From: Quinella sp. 1Q5
GTDB lineage: Bacteria > Bacillota > Negativicutes > Selenomonadales > Selenomonadaceae
Assembly (NCBI GenBank): GCA_014764605.1
Contig: JACXWG010000012.1
Location: forward strand, 1-35,033
Direction: 5' to 3'
DNA length: 35,033 bases
This document shows positions 1 through 8,133 of this stretch, in pieces; positions within the stretch are counted from its first letter, which is position 1, and every line of letters starts with the position of its first letter. The notes under the pieces were generated by a model. The model was not told the origin of the DNA, did no database searches, and worked only from the letters and a program-made list of their open reading frames with translations. Both the position numbers and the translations under genes were made by a program.

Positions 1-176
1 TAAAACATGATTTCGATGCTCAACTTTACAAACAACGTAACGTTGTCGAACGCTTTTTCCAACGCATGAAAGAATTTCGTCACATCGCAATCAGATTCGA
101 CAAGCTCGATATTTGTTTCTTGAATTTTATTTTTCTTGCCGCTTTTATTCGCCATCTTTAATTTACCAACACACCC
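1..176 (+). mobile_element. IS5-family insertion sequence, right end (transposase C-terminus)
   Basis: An open frame enters from the left edge and stops at 159-161, giving the last 52 residues of a transposase. It carries the Y(2)R(3)E(6)K signature of the DDE superfamily exactly (YKQRNVVERFFQRMK), so the third catalytic acidic residue (Glu) is present. The sequence is typical of the IS427-like group of IS5. After the stop, TTTACCAACACACCC (162-176) looks like the right terminal inverted repeat. It is followed by TA(G), a plausible short target duplication. The left half lies outside the window, so whether the element is intact is unknown. Its insertion appears to have truncated the gene remnant at 177-327. 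Confidence 0.8.
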
Positions 177-327
177 TAGCGCAGACATTTATGCTGGTAG
201 CGTGTTTATTAACTTCAACGACGGCGGCTTGCTAATGGTTGACGGCACGACCGACGTAACCTATCAGCTTGCTGACGGCTCAAGGTACTCCGCCAATCAC
301 AGTCGGCGCGAATTGTCTTCTAAATGA
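177..327 (+). pseudogene. 3' remnant of a large surface/secreted protein gene
   Basis: Directly after the IS end, about 49 codons remain open to a TGA at 325-327. They encode a Gly/Asp-rich, beta-type tail (SADIYAGSVFINFNDGG..., ending HSRRELSSK). There is no start codon or ribosome-binding site of its own. The composition resembles the repetitive C-terminal regions of large calcium-binding or adhesin-like exported proteins, but I cannot name the family. The IS sits immediately 5' of it, so the most likely reading is an insertionally truncated gene whose 5' part is left of the window. An inverted repeat AGGGACT/AGTCCCT (345-351 and 377-383) lies just downstream and may be a weak terminator or leader structure. 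Confidence 0.5.
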
Positions 328-413
328 TTAAGAACTAGGAACATAGGGACTGGGGACGAGTAGTTATTAGTTTTCTAGTCCCTTATTCCTTACATTTGAG
401 AGGAGAAATTAAT

Positions 414-1007
414 ATGGAAGCTTTAGAAACGATTTTGACGCGCAGAAGTACACGCAGTTACAGTTCGGCTCCCGTCGAGCGGGAAAAATTGGAAAAAATA
501 ATTGAGGCGGGCAGACACGCTCCCAGCGGCGGAAATAATCAGACGAATCATTTTATCGTTGTCCAAAATCCCGACGTTCTGCAAAGATTAGCTAAACTTG
601 CCGAAGAGGCTTTTGCAAAGATGGAAGTTACCGAGCAAACTTATTCCAGCTTGAAATCTTCCATTATGCAATCAAAAAAGGGCGGCTACGTCTTTTACTA
701 TCGTGCGCCAGTTCTGATTATCGTCGCCAATCAAAAGAATTACGGCAACAATATCGCTGATTGCGCCGTTGCTGTCGAAAATATGATGATTGCCGCCAAT
801 GCTCTCGATTTGGGAAGTTGCTGGATAAATCAGCTCAAATGGCTCAACGAGGAACAGGAGATGTTGAATTATCTGCTCTCCCTCTGCTTAAAAGAAAATG
901 AACGAGTTTATGCGTCAATGATTGTCGGCTATCCGAAATCTGCTGACGGAAAACCTAATCGCACTCCACTGCCGCGCAAAGGCAATGAGGTTACTTTTAT
1001 CAATTAG
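414..1007 (+). CDS. Nitroreductase family protein (FMN-dependent)
   Basis: This 197-aa protein begins at the ATG at 414, preceded by AGGAGAA (401-407). An upstream in-frame TTG at 396 is less likely. The N-terminus EALETILTRRSTRSYSS is the classic FMN-phosphate-binding start of the nitroreductase fold, followed by APSGGNNQ, another cofactor-contacting segment. The length is normal for the family. Members are cytoplasmic, usually dimeric, and use NAD(P)H to reduce nitro compounds, quinones or enoates; the substrate here cannot be read from sequence. Only 13 bp separate it from the efflux adaptor, so it probably shares a transcript with the RND pump. That suggests, by inference, a joint role in handling toxic aromatic or redox-active compounds. 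Confidence 0.88.
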   Translation: MEALETILTRRSTRSYSSAPVEREKLEKIIEAGRHAPSGGNNQTNHFIVVQNPDVLQRLAKLAEEAFAKMEVTEQTYSSLKSSIMQSKKGGYVFYYRAPVLIIVANQKNYGNNIADCAVAVENMMIAANALDLGSCWINQLKWLNEEQEMLNYLLSLCLKENERVYASMIVGYPKSADGKPNRTPLPRKGNEVTFIN

Positions 1008-1020
1008 GAAGAAATACGCT

Positions 1021-2190
1021 ATGAAAAAATTTTTTATAATTATGTGCGCGTTTGCATTGCTAATAACAGGTTGCGGACAAAAGACTCAACAAGCCGCCGC
1101 TCCTCAAAAAATCCCTGTAAAGGCTATGAAAGTTCTGCACCAGACGACTAAAATCACTTACGGTTTTCCGGGACAAGTTCAAGGCACTGATGAAATTCAA
1201 CTTCGCTCAAAAGTCAACGGAACAGTCGTCGAAAAATATATCCAAGGCGGCGAAAGAGTTACCTCAGGGCAAAAACTTTTCCAAATCGATTCGCGCCCCT
1301 ACGAAACTGCTTTACTTTCTGCTAAAGCCGATTTGAGCAAAGCTGAATCCAATCTGCGTCGCGCTCAAGACACTCTGAATAGAAATGAACGACTTTATCT
1401 AGTGCAAGCAATTTCGGAACAAACTTTGATGAATAGTCACACTGATTTAGACGGTTATGTTGCCGCTGTCGAAGCCGCACAGATTGCCATTCGCAAAGCT
1501 CAGGAAAATCTCGATGATACAATTGTTTACGCGCCTATGGACGGCAGAGTTTCGCTTGATGACGTTGCAGTCGGAACTTACGCTATTGCTGGAAGTACAA
1601 CTCTCGTGACTATGGGCACTATCGACCCCGTTTATGTCCAATTCAGCATTAGTGAAACCGAATATCTTAACGTCATTTCAAAGGCGATGAGCGAACGTGA
1701 ACGAAATTCGCCGCGACCCGATTTTACTATGACAATTATCCTTAGCAATAATGAAGAATATCCTTTCAAGGGCGTGCCCGTCGAAGCTGACCGCGCTTTA
1801 TCGCAAAATAGCGGTTCAATCAACGTCAAAGCCTCTTTCGATAACCCGCAAGGAATTTTGTTGCCGGGTATGTTCGCTCACGTTAAAGTTGTCAAAGAAT
1901 CTGGCAGAAATACTTTGCTCGTACCGCAACGCGCCGTTCAACAATTACTCGACCAATCTTTTGTCCTAGTTGTTGGCTCCGACGGCAAATCTCAATCGAA
2001 AACCGTTGAACTCGACGAAAAAGTTGGAAGCTATTATATCGTCAAGTCGGGTTTGTCGGTTAATGACCTCGTTATTGTCGAAGGACTTACTAATTTGCAA
2101 TCCGGCAAAGACTTAGATGTTACAATCGTTACGGCTGACGAAATGGGCTTTTCTACCGAAGATTCTACACAAATCGTCAACGAAACATAA
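1021..2190 (+). CDS. RND efflux periplasmic adaptor (membrane fusion lipoprotein)
   Basis: This 389-aa protein starts at the ATG at 1021, with AGGAAG just upstream. The N-terminus is a short lipoprotein signal with lipobox LITG-C (Cys18). It therefore probably sits as a lipoprotein on the outer face of the inner membrane. The body follows the AcrA/MexA plan: a barrel-sandwich segment (VNGTVVEKYIQGGERVTSGQKLF), an alpha-helical hairpin rich in Ala/Leu/Asn (about 100-165), a second lipoyl half (APMDGRVSLDDVAVGTYA), then beta-barrel and membrane-proximal domains ending in a Ser/Thr/Glu-rich tail. It should link the inner-membrane RND pump encoded next (14 bp gap) to an outer-membrane channel. 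Substrates cannot be inferred. Confidence 0.92.
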   Translation: MKKFFIIMCAFALLITGCGQKTQQAAAPQKIPVKAMKVLHQTTKITYGFPGQVQGTDEIQLRSKVNGTVVEKYIQGGERVTSGQKLFQIDSRPYETALLSAKADLSKAESNLRRAQDTLNRNERLYLVQAISEQTLMNSHTDLDGYVAAVEAAQIAIRKAQENLDDTIVYAPMDGRVSLDDVAVGTYAIAGSTTLVTMGTIDPVYVQFSISETEYLNVISKAMSERERNSPRPDFTMTIILSNNEEYPFKGVPVEADRALSQNSGSINVKASFDNPQGILLPGMFAHVKVVKESGRNTLLVPQRAVQQLLDQSFVLVVGSDGKSQSKTVELDEKVGSYYIVKSGLSVNDLVIVEGLTNLQSGKDLDVTIVTADEMGFSTEDSTQIVNET

Positions 2191-2204
2191 GGAGCGCAAA
2201 GAAT

Positions 2205-5200
2205 ATGTCAAGATTTTTTATTCATCGCCCCATTTTTGCTATCGTCATTGCGATTATCATTATGATTTTAGGTTTGCTGGCGATTTTTTCTTTGCCGATT
2301 GCTCAATATCCCAAAATTACTCAACCAACGGTCAGCGTTTCTACAAGTTATCTCGGTGCAAATGCCGGAGTTATCAATCAAACCGTCGCACAGATTATCG
2401 AACAGCAGGTAAACGGTACGCAAGGTATGGACTATATGTCCTCCATTTCCAACGACAGTGGCTCTTACAGACTTAAAGTTGTCTTCGACCTCGACACCAA
2501 TAGCGATATGGACGCCGTTTTAGTTCAAAATAGTGTTTCAGTTGCAACGGCTGCTTTGCCTACTGATGTTAAAAATGTCGGCGTCACGACCAAGCGCGCT
2601 TCGGGCGATATGGCTTATTTTTTTTCGCTCTACTCTCCTAACGGCACTTTCAATCGCACGTTCATTTCAAATTACGCCAATGTCTACATTGTTGACGAAC
2701 TCAAACGCATTAAAGGCGTCGGCGATGTCTCTGCTTTCTCTATGGATTACAGCATGCGCATTTGGATTAATCCCGAACGCCTTGCCGCATTTAACCTGAC
2801 TATTAACGACATTAAAAACGCCGTCACTGAACAAAATTCACAGGCTCCCGCAGGAACGATTGGACTTTTGCCCGTCCCCGACAATCAAGAAAAACAATTT
2901 ACTGGCAAATTGGAAGGGCGGCTGTCCTCTGTCGAAGATTTTGCAAATGTCATTGTCAAAACCACTTCCGACGGCTCAAACATTTATTTGCGCGACATTG
3001 CACGAATTGAAACCGGCGCAAGAAGTGCCTCGATGTTCGCTGATACAAATAATGCGCCTTGTGCGGCATTCGGCATAAATTTAACCGACGACGCCAACGC
3101 CATTGAAACTATCGGCGAAGTTCAGCACGTTATTGAGGAAATGTCTAAAAACTTCCCTGACGACCTGGAATATTGCGCCGTTATCGACAACACCGCATAC
3201 ATTAACGAATCGCTCGCCGAAGTTCTGAACACTTTTAAGGAAGCGTTGATGCTCGTTATAATTATCGTGTTTATCTTCCTGCAAAGTTGGCGGGCAACGT
3301 TAATTCCCGTGCTGGCAATTCCAGTTTCGCTCGTCGGAACGTTCGCGACGTTTATTCTACTCGGTTTTACGATTAACACGCTGACTTTGTTCGCAATGGT
3401 TTTGGCAATCGGTCTTGTCGTTGATGATGCTATTGTCGTTATTGAAAACGTCGAATACCACATGAAACACGACGGACTTAATCCCGTTGAGGCGACTGAA
3501 CGCGCTATGGACGAAGTTCAAGGACCAGTCGTGGCGATTGCTTTTGTTCTATCCGCCGTTTTTATCCCCGTTGCATTTCTCGGCGGCATTACCGGCGTAC
3601 TTTACAAGCAATTCGCGCTTACAATCGCGGTATCTATGGGCTTATCGGCTTTTATCGCGTTGACTTTGACGCCCGCGCTTTGTGCTTTGCTCATGAAACC
3701 GCATAATCCCGACGCTAAGAAAAATTTCCTTGATAAACTTTTCGACAGGTTCAATAATTGGTTTGACCGCACACAAAAACGCTATACCGGCGCAGTCGGT
3801 TGGTTTATTCGTCATGCTAAAATTGCCGTCGCTATGATGTTGGTGATTTGTGCGCTCACCGTCGCCGCGTATAAAGTTTTGCCGTCAACTTTCGTTCCAA
3901 GTGAAGACTCCGGATATTTTATCGCGGCGGTCTCTCTGCCCGAAGGTACCTCCCTTAATCGGACTTATGAGCTTATGGGCGTTTTAAGCGACGAAATCCA
4001 ACAAGTTCCTGGCGTCTTAAACGTTATGAAAATCGCGGGCTATGACGCGCTGTCTTCGGGCAGTAAACCAAATAGCGGCGCACTTTTTATCGGTCTGACC
4101 ACTTGGGGCGAACGCACTACCAAAGAATTATCAATTACGAATATCATTCAGGAAGTAAATAAACTGGGCAAAAATCACCCTGAAGCTACGATTATGGCGA
4201 TTCAACCGCCCGCCTTGCCCGGTTTAGGTATGATTGGCGGCTGGAGCATGGAACTTCTAGACATGACCGGCTACAGCGACGAGGAATTAGACGCCATTGC
4301 TAAAAGAATCGTCGCGGCGGCTAATCAGCGTCCCGAATTGCAGAGAGTTCGCACCACTTATTCCATTAATTCCCCGATTTGCAACTTTGAACTCAATCGC
4401 GAAAAGGCTAAGCAACTCGGCGTAAGTTTTTCCGACGTTTACACTACTTTGCAGGCTAATTTCGGCGGCAGTCAAATTGGCGACTTCATGCAGTTTGGTC
4501 GTAACTATAAAATCATGCTCCAATCGGATGCGCAATACCGTAACGAGGCTGAAGCTTTAAAATTTAGCTACGTTCGCAATAGGAAAGGTGATATGGTACC
4601 GCTCGAAACCCTTTTGCAATCGAAATACGGTACTTCACCCGCAAATATCACCCGATTTAACGGTTCGCGCAATATCAGCATTCAAGGCTCAAATGCCAGC
4701 GGCTACAGCTCTGGTCAAGCGATTGCGGCTATGGAAGAAGTTGTTCACGAAGTTGTTCCCACAGGTTTTTCTATCGAATGGTCTGGACAATCTCGCGAAG
4801 AGAAAAAATCTGCCGGCTCAACCATGCAAGTTTTAGCGTTGGCGTTGGTTTTCGTATTTTTATGTCTCGCCGCGCTCTATGAAAGTTGGAGCGTACCTTT
4901 TGCAGTTCTCTTGACGATTCCAACAGGTATTTTCGGCGCATTTTTCATTCAGTGCGCGTTATTCATGGGCTTAGCCGCTCTTGGCTCGCCAAATCCCGGT
5001 TTGATGAATAGCGTTTATATGAATATCGGCGTCGTGATGATTATCGGGCTTGCCGCGAAAAATGCTATCCTAATCGTAGAATTTGCCAAAGTTCGCACCG
5101 ATAAAGGCATGGACGCAAAAAAAGCCGCAGTAGAGGCGGCAGGTTTGAGACTTCGACCAATTATTATGACTTCGCTGGCTTTTATAATTGGCTGTTTGCC

Positions 5201-5375
5201 CTTAGCTATTGCCTCTGGTGCAGGTTCCGCCGCTCGTAATTCTATGGGCACGGCTGTTGTTTCAGAAATGTTAGCCGCGACCTCTATCGGCATTTTCTTA
5301 ATACCTGTTTTCTTCGTCATCGTCCAATTTTTTGCCGCTAAATTCAATCGCAAACCGCTCGACGCGAAGGAGTGA
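2205..5375 (+). CDS. RND multidrug efflux transporter, HAE1/AcrB family
   Basis: The 1056-aa protein has the full length of AcrB-type pumps. It starts MSRFFIHRPIFAIVIAIIIM, the canonical first transmembrane helix with the F-x-x-R-P-I-F motif. The fourth-helix motif AIGLVVDDAIVVIENV carries the paired Asp residues needed for proton relay in AcrB. The second half repeats the pattern with MIIGLAAKNAILIVEFAK, where Lys matches AcrB Lys940. Two large periplasmic loops separate the helix groups, as expected. It is a proton-driven inner-membrane trimer that expels hydrophobic compounds through the adaptor and an outer-membrane channel. The ribosome site AAGGAG lies before ATG 2205. The stop is followed 6 bp later by the TolC-like gene. 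Confidence 0.95.
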   Translation: MSRFFIHRPIFAIVIAIIIMILGLLAIFSLPIAQYPKITQPTVSVSTSYLGANAGVINQTVAQIIEQQVNGTQGMDYMSSISNDSGSYRLKVVFDLDTNSDMDAVLVQNSVSVATAALPTDVKNVGVTTKRASGDMAYFFSLYSPNGTFNRTFISNYANVYIVDELKRIKGVGDVSAFSMDYSMRIWINPERLAAFNLTINDIKNAVTEQNSQAPAGTIGLLPVPDNQEKQFTGKLEGRLSSVEDFANVIVKTTSDGSNIYLRDIARIETGARSASMFADTNNAPCAAFGINLTDDANAIETIGEVQHVIEEMSKNFPDDLEYCAVIDNTAYINESLAEVLNTFKEALMLVIIIVFIFLQSWRATLIPVLAIPVSLVGTFATFILLGFTINTLTLFAMVLAIGLVVDDAIVVIENVEYHMKHDGLNPVEATERAMDEVQGPVVAIAFVLSAVFIPVAFLGGITGVLYKQFALTIAVSMGLSAFIALTLTPALCALLMKPHNPDAKKNFLDKLFDRFNNWFDRTQKRYTGAVGWFIRHAKIAVAMMLVICALTVAAYKVLPSTFVPSEDSGYFIAAVSLPEGTSLNRTYELMGVLSDEIQQVPGVLNVMKIAGYDALSSGSKPNSGALFIGLTTWGERTTKELSITNIIQEVNKLGKNHPEATIMAIQPPALPGLGMIGGWSMELLDMTGYSDEELDAIAKRIVAAANQRPELQRVRTTYSINSPICNFELNREKAKQLGVSFSDVYTTLQANFGGSQIGDFMQFGRNYKIMLQSDAQYRNEAEALKFSYVRNRKGDMVPLETLLQSKYGTSPANITRFNGSRNISIQGSNASGYSSGQAIAAMEEVVHEVVPTGFSIEWSGQSREEKKSAGSTMQVLALALVFVFLCLAALYESWSVPFAVLLTIPTGIFGAFFIQCALFMGLAALGSPNPGLMNSVYMNIGVVMIIGLAAKNAILIVEFAKVRTDKGMDAKKAAVEAAGLRLRPIIMTSLAFIIGCLPLAIASGAGSAARNSMGTAVVSEMLAATSIGIFLIPVFFVIVQFFAAKFNRKPLDAKE

Positions 5376-5381
5376 CTTAAT

Positions 5382-6730
5382 TTGAAAATAAAATTTTTAT
5401 TAGCCTTGCTGTCGGCAATGTTTGCTACAACTCAACTCGCTTCTGCCGAATTCCAAAAATTAAATCTCGACGATTGCATAGACCTCGCGCTAAAAAATAA
5501 TCGCACGATTGAACAATCCGTCGAACTTAGAGAAAATGCCAAATGGATATTAAAACGTCAGCGACGCGCCACAGGTTCTTCCTTGAGTTGGAGCGGTGCT
5601 GTAAATAAAATCGGCGGCAAGGATTATGTTACTCGCCGCGCTACTTCCGATTCAAATTACGAGCACACTTTCGATAATACCTTACGTCTTTCTTATCTGC
5701 TCTATTCTGGCGGCAGAAATGAAAACAATATCGCCTCCGCTCAACTAAATTTGAATTCCGCCGACCTTAATTTGGAAAATACCAAGCAACAAGTTGTTTT
5801 CGATACCACTTCCGCTTACTACGATGTTCTCAGGAATAAAAATCTCGTCAACGTCAAGGAAAGTACTGTTGATTTACTCCAAAAACACTTAGACCAAGTA
5901 ACCTCCAAATTTCAAATCGGCGTTGTGCCTGGTAGCGATATTCTTTCTTCCAAAGTTCAACTCGCTAATGCTGTTCAATCTCTTGTCACCTCTCAAAAGG
6001 ATTACGATAACGCTCTTGCCACGCTCAGCAATTTAATCGGTCTGCCTATCTCTGAGGATTTACTCGTTGAAGATAATATGTCTTATCAAAAATTCGTCGT
6101 CAATCTCCAATTTCCGCTCTTTATGCCGTTAAAAAAGCCGAAAAAGATATTGCCGTTGTTAAAGCTAACAGATTGCCGCAAGTAAACGCTCAAGTCAGCA
6201 GAATTTTCAACGGTGAAAAAGTTTTCGATAACGACCATAACGATAGCTGGGCTGCTGGCTTATCTGTTTCATGGAATATTTTTGATAATAATGTCACTTC
6301 CGCACAAGTTCAAGAAAATGAAGCTACTCTACGCCGATTGCAATCCGTCTACGAACAAACTCGCGAAAAAATCGAATTGGACGTCCGCAAAGCTTACAAT
6401 AACTTAATAGCCGCTGAAAAAAATATTCTCACCACTCAAACTGCCGTTAAACAAGCTGAGGAAGAATATAAAATCGCACAAGTTAAATATGATGAAGGCG
6501 TCGGTACCAATCTTGAAGTTATGGACGCGCAGGAAAAACTTACTGAAACTCAAACAAATTTTTTCACGGCACTTTACGATTACAACGTAAGTAAAGCCCA
6601 ACTTGATAAAGCTATGGGTGTTCCTATTTATATCGATGTCGTTTTATATGACGAATCTGTTCAAAACGGTAAATCTGCCGACTTCGCTTTGAAAAATTCT
6701 ATTTTAAACGATAAGAGTCAGCGTTCATAA
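5382..6730 (+). pseudogene. TolC-like outer-membrane efflux channel, frameshifted
   Basis: A TTG start at 5382 with GAAGGAG upstream begins a signal peptide (KIKFLLALLSAMFATTQLASA) followed by the first outer-membrane efflux repeat (LNLDDCIDLALKNNRTIEQSVELRENA). The first frame stays TolC-like to about LLVEDNMSYQK (near 6090), then runs into out-of-frame sequence and stops at 6185. The family sequence resumes in another frame around 6110-6130 (ALYAVKKAEKDIAVVKANRLPQVNAQ) and continues through the second repeat to the stop at 6728-6730. The total span of 1349 bp is not divisible by three. Part of the linker between the two repeats also looks short, so a small deletion is likely. As written, the channel cannot be made in one piece. 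Sequencing error is the main alternative. Confidence 0.8.
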
Positions 6731-6813
6731 AAGTAAAAAGTGAGAGACCTTGGTTAAAATTTCCCATATTCATACTTTGCTTAAGCGTTTGTGAACACCT
6801 GTTCTTAGACAAG

Positions 6814-7014
6814 GTAGCGAACACCAACATTGCGCAAATTTCCGAGGCTGTCGAAGCCTTCTGCGCAATCGTCGACCGTCACAATCAAACGACACAGAAA
6901 ACTTTTGCTCAAGTTCAAACGCTCTGATTCTTCGGCGCGTCTTCTATCGAGCGGCTTGCCTCCGAACGCGGCATGACTGCTCAAGCGGCTGCTTTCAAAG
7001 CTATTACTAAGTAA
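6814..7014 (+). pseudogene. Dead gene tail ending ...ERGMTAQAAAFKAITK
   Basis: One frame reads VANTNIAQISEAVEAFCAIV..., is interrupted by TGA at 6925-6927, and continues FFGASSIERLASERGMTAQAAAFKAITK to TAA at 7012-7014. It has no usable start codon or ribosome site, so it is a remnant with an internal nonsense codon. I do not recognise the family. The last part (6944-7014), plus the following terminator, occurs again at 34499-34632, where it is also broken, there by one extra base. Two decayed copies that both keep the terminator suggest an old dispersed repeat or a mobile gene. Confidence 0.55.
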
Positions 7015-7035
7015 AAAATTTCCCAGTCAACGAAA

Positions 7036-7074
7036 CCCTCAGAGCAATTTCTTTTTGCTTTGAGGGGTCTTTTG
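7036..7074 (+). terminator. Intrinsic terminator (efflux operon / dead gene tail)
   Basis: CCCTCAGAGCAA pairs with TTGCTTTGAGGG across a short loop, and TCTTTTGT follows. It ends plus-strand transcription after the efflux operon. The stem and its upstream flank are nearly the same as at 34594-34632. Confidence 0.8.
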
Positions 7075-7077
7075 TAC

Positions 7078-7102
7078 AAAAAATTATCCCGCCGAAGCGG
7101 GA
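7078..7102 (-). terminator. Intrinsic terminator of the inositol operon
   Basis: On the minus strand TCCCGC-TTCG-GCGGGA forms a six-pair stem with the very stable UUCG tetraloop, followed by TAATTTTTTG. It lies 36 bp beyond the stop of the isomerase gene and faces the plus-strand terminator at 7036-7074, so the two converging operons are both closed here. Confidence 0.88.
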
Positions 7103-7123
7103 AAAATTTATCCGAAAGATTAG
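7099..7123 (+). repeat. 25-bp repeat, left copy (inverted relative to 9739-9763)
   Basis: The core TTATCCGAAAGATTAG is preceded by GGGAAAAAT. It matches the reverse complement of 9739-9763 at 22 of 25 positions. The two copies bracket the isomerase and transporter genes in opposite orientation. The left copy overlaps the terminator stem. Confidence 0.6.
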
Positions 7124-7138
7124 AGGTAAGGCAGGGTA

Positions 7139-8107
7139 TTATTGGCTGATAGTCTGGTTAAGGGCGTCAATGGAAGTTTGCAAACCAGCTTCAACGCTCA
7201 TGGTTAAATCTTCCATTTCGAGAGAGACATAACCGTTGTAGCCCATCATGCGGCACACCGAGAAAAATTCTTTCCACCATTGCAAATCACGCCCGCAACC
7301 GACTGCGACATAGTTCCAAGTGCGTTCAGCGGATTTATCGACGGGCAGATTTTCCAAAAGTCCGTCAACGTCAGCTTTGTAACGTTCAATGCGGGCGTCT
7401 TTGCCGTGAATGTAGAAAATCTTTTCACCGAGAGCGCGAGCGGCGGCAATCGGTTCCGCCCCTTGAATCATCAAATGCGACGGGTCGAGGTTCATGCCGA
7501 TCATCTTGCCTAAGTCAGAGCCGACGACTTCCACTAGCTTATTGAGACTGCGGACGTTGTAAACGAGTTGGCAGGGGAATTCTTCAATGGCGATTTTCTC
7601 AACGCCGTTATCCCTAGCAAATTGGGCGTACTCAGTCCACCATTTAGCGGCGACTTCCCATTGATACTTCACGGCTTCAACCATGTAATTAACGCCGTCG
7701 AATTCCGGCCAAGAAATCGTGGAGGTTATCCAGTTGGGAGTGACGTCGCCGGCTTTAGCTTCGGGCAGTCCCGACATAGTAACGATAGTTTTGACGCCGA
7801 GTTTGCCAGCAAGTTCAGCGGTATCGTGAATGGTTTGGCTGTGAGCTTTGCCCATTGGATTGTTGACGAGCGGATTGCCCGAACAGTTGAGCGCGGAAAT
7901 TGCAATGTTGCGCTTGTCGAGTTCATCTTTGAACGCTTGCAACTTCGCGGGATTATCCAAGAGGTCGCGAGCCGACGGAACATAATGGCAACCGCCCCAG
8001 CCGCCGGTCGTGATTTCAACTGCGCCGATTCCATAAGCTTTTACTTTATCGAGCATGTCGCCGAACGGTATCTTGCCGAAGACGTCACTGCAGATTGAAA
8101 GTTTCAT
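7139..8107 (-). CDS. Sugar phosphate isomerase/epimerase-like TIM barrel (inositol operon)
   Basis: This 322-aa protein belongs to the xylose-isomerase-like TIM-barrel group (COG1082; IolE, IolI and many epimerases). It starts at ATG 8107 after AGGAGGG. Likely divalent-metal ligands appear in the usual strand-end places: Glu175/176 (AIEEFP), Asp208 and His211 (NLDPSH), His234 (YIHGKD) and Glu297 (VSLEMED). SALNCSGNPL (71-80) matches the substrate-loop region of the family. It is the last gene of a unit with an MFS transporter and iolG. It may therefore process a keto-inositol (2-keto-myo-inositol dehydratase or isomerase step) or a related polyol; the exact reaction cannot be assigned. It is cytoplasmic, with no signal peptide. 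Confidence 0.82.
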   Translation of the reverse strand: MKLSICSDVFGKIPFGDMLDKVKAYGIGAVEITTGGWGGCHYVPSARDLLDNPAKLQAFKDELDKRNIAISALNCSGNPLVNNPMGKAHSQTIHDTAELAGKLGVKTIVTMSGLPEAKAGDVTPNWITSTISWPEFDGVNYMVEAVKYQWEVAAKWWTEYAQFARDNGVEKIAIEEFPCQLVYNVRSLNKLVEVVGSDLGKMIGMNLDPSHLMIQGAEPIAAARALGEKIFYIHGKDARIERYKADVDGLLENLPVDKSAERTWNYVAVGCGRDLQWWKEFFSVCRMMGYNGYVSLEMEDLTMSVEAGLQTSIDALNQTISQ

Positions 8108-8133
8108 ATTAAAGCCCTCCTAAAAAATTTTTA

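Noticed and set aside
345-383. AGGGACT/AGTCCCT hairpin as a terminator
   Set aside because: The stem is only seven pairs with a 25-base loop and no proper U-tract; noted only within the neighbouring entry.
922-1020. Longer N-terminus for the efflux adaptor overlapping the nitroreductase gene
   Set aside because: ATG 1021 has a ribosome site and begins a proper lipoprotein signal; the extension only reads the nitroreductase DNA in another frame.
7568-8098. Plus-strand 176-codon frame opposite the isomerase gene
   Set aside because: It lies wholly inside a clear TIM-barrel gene on the other strand and its product resembles nothing.
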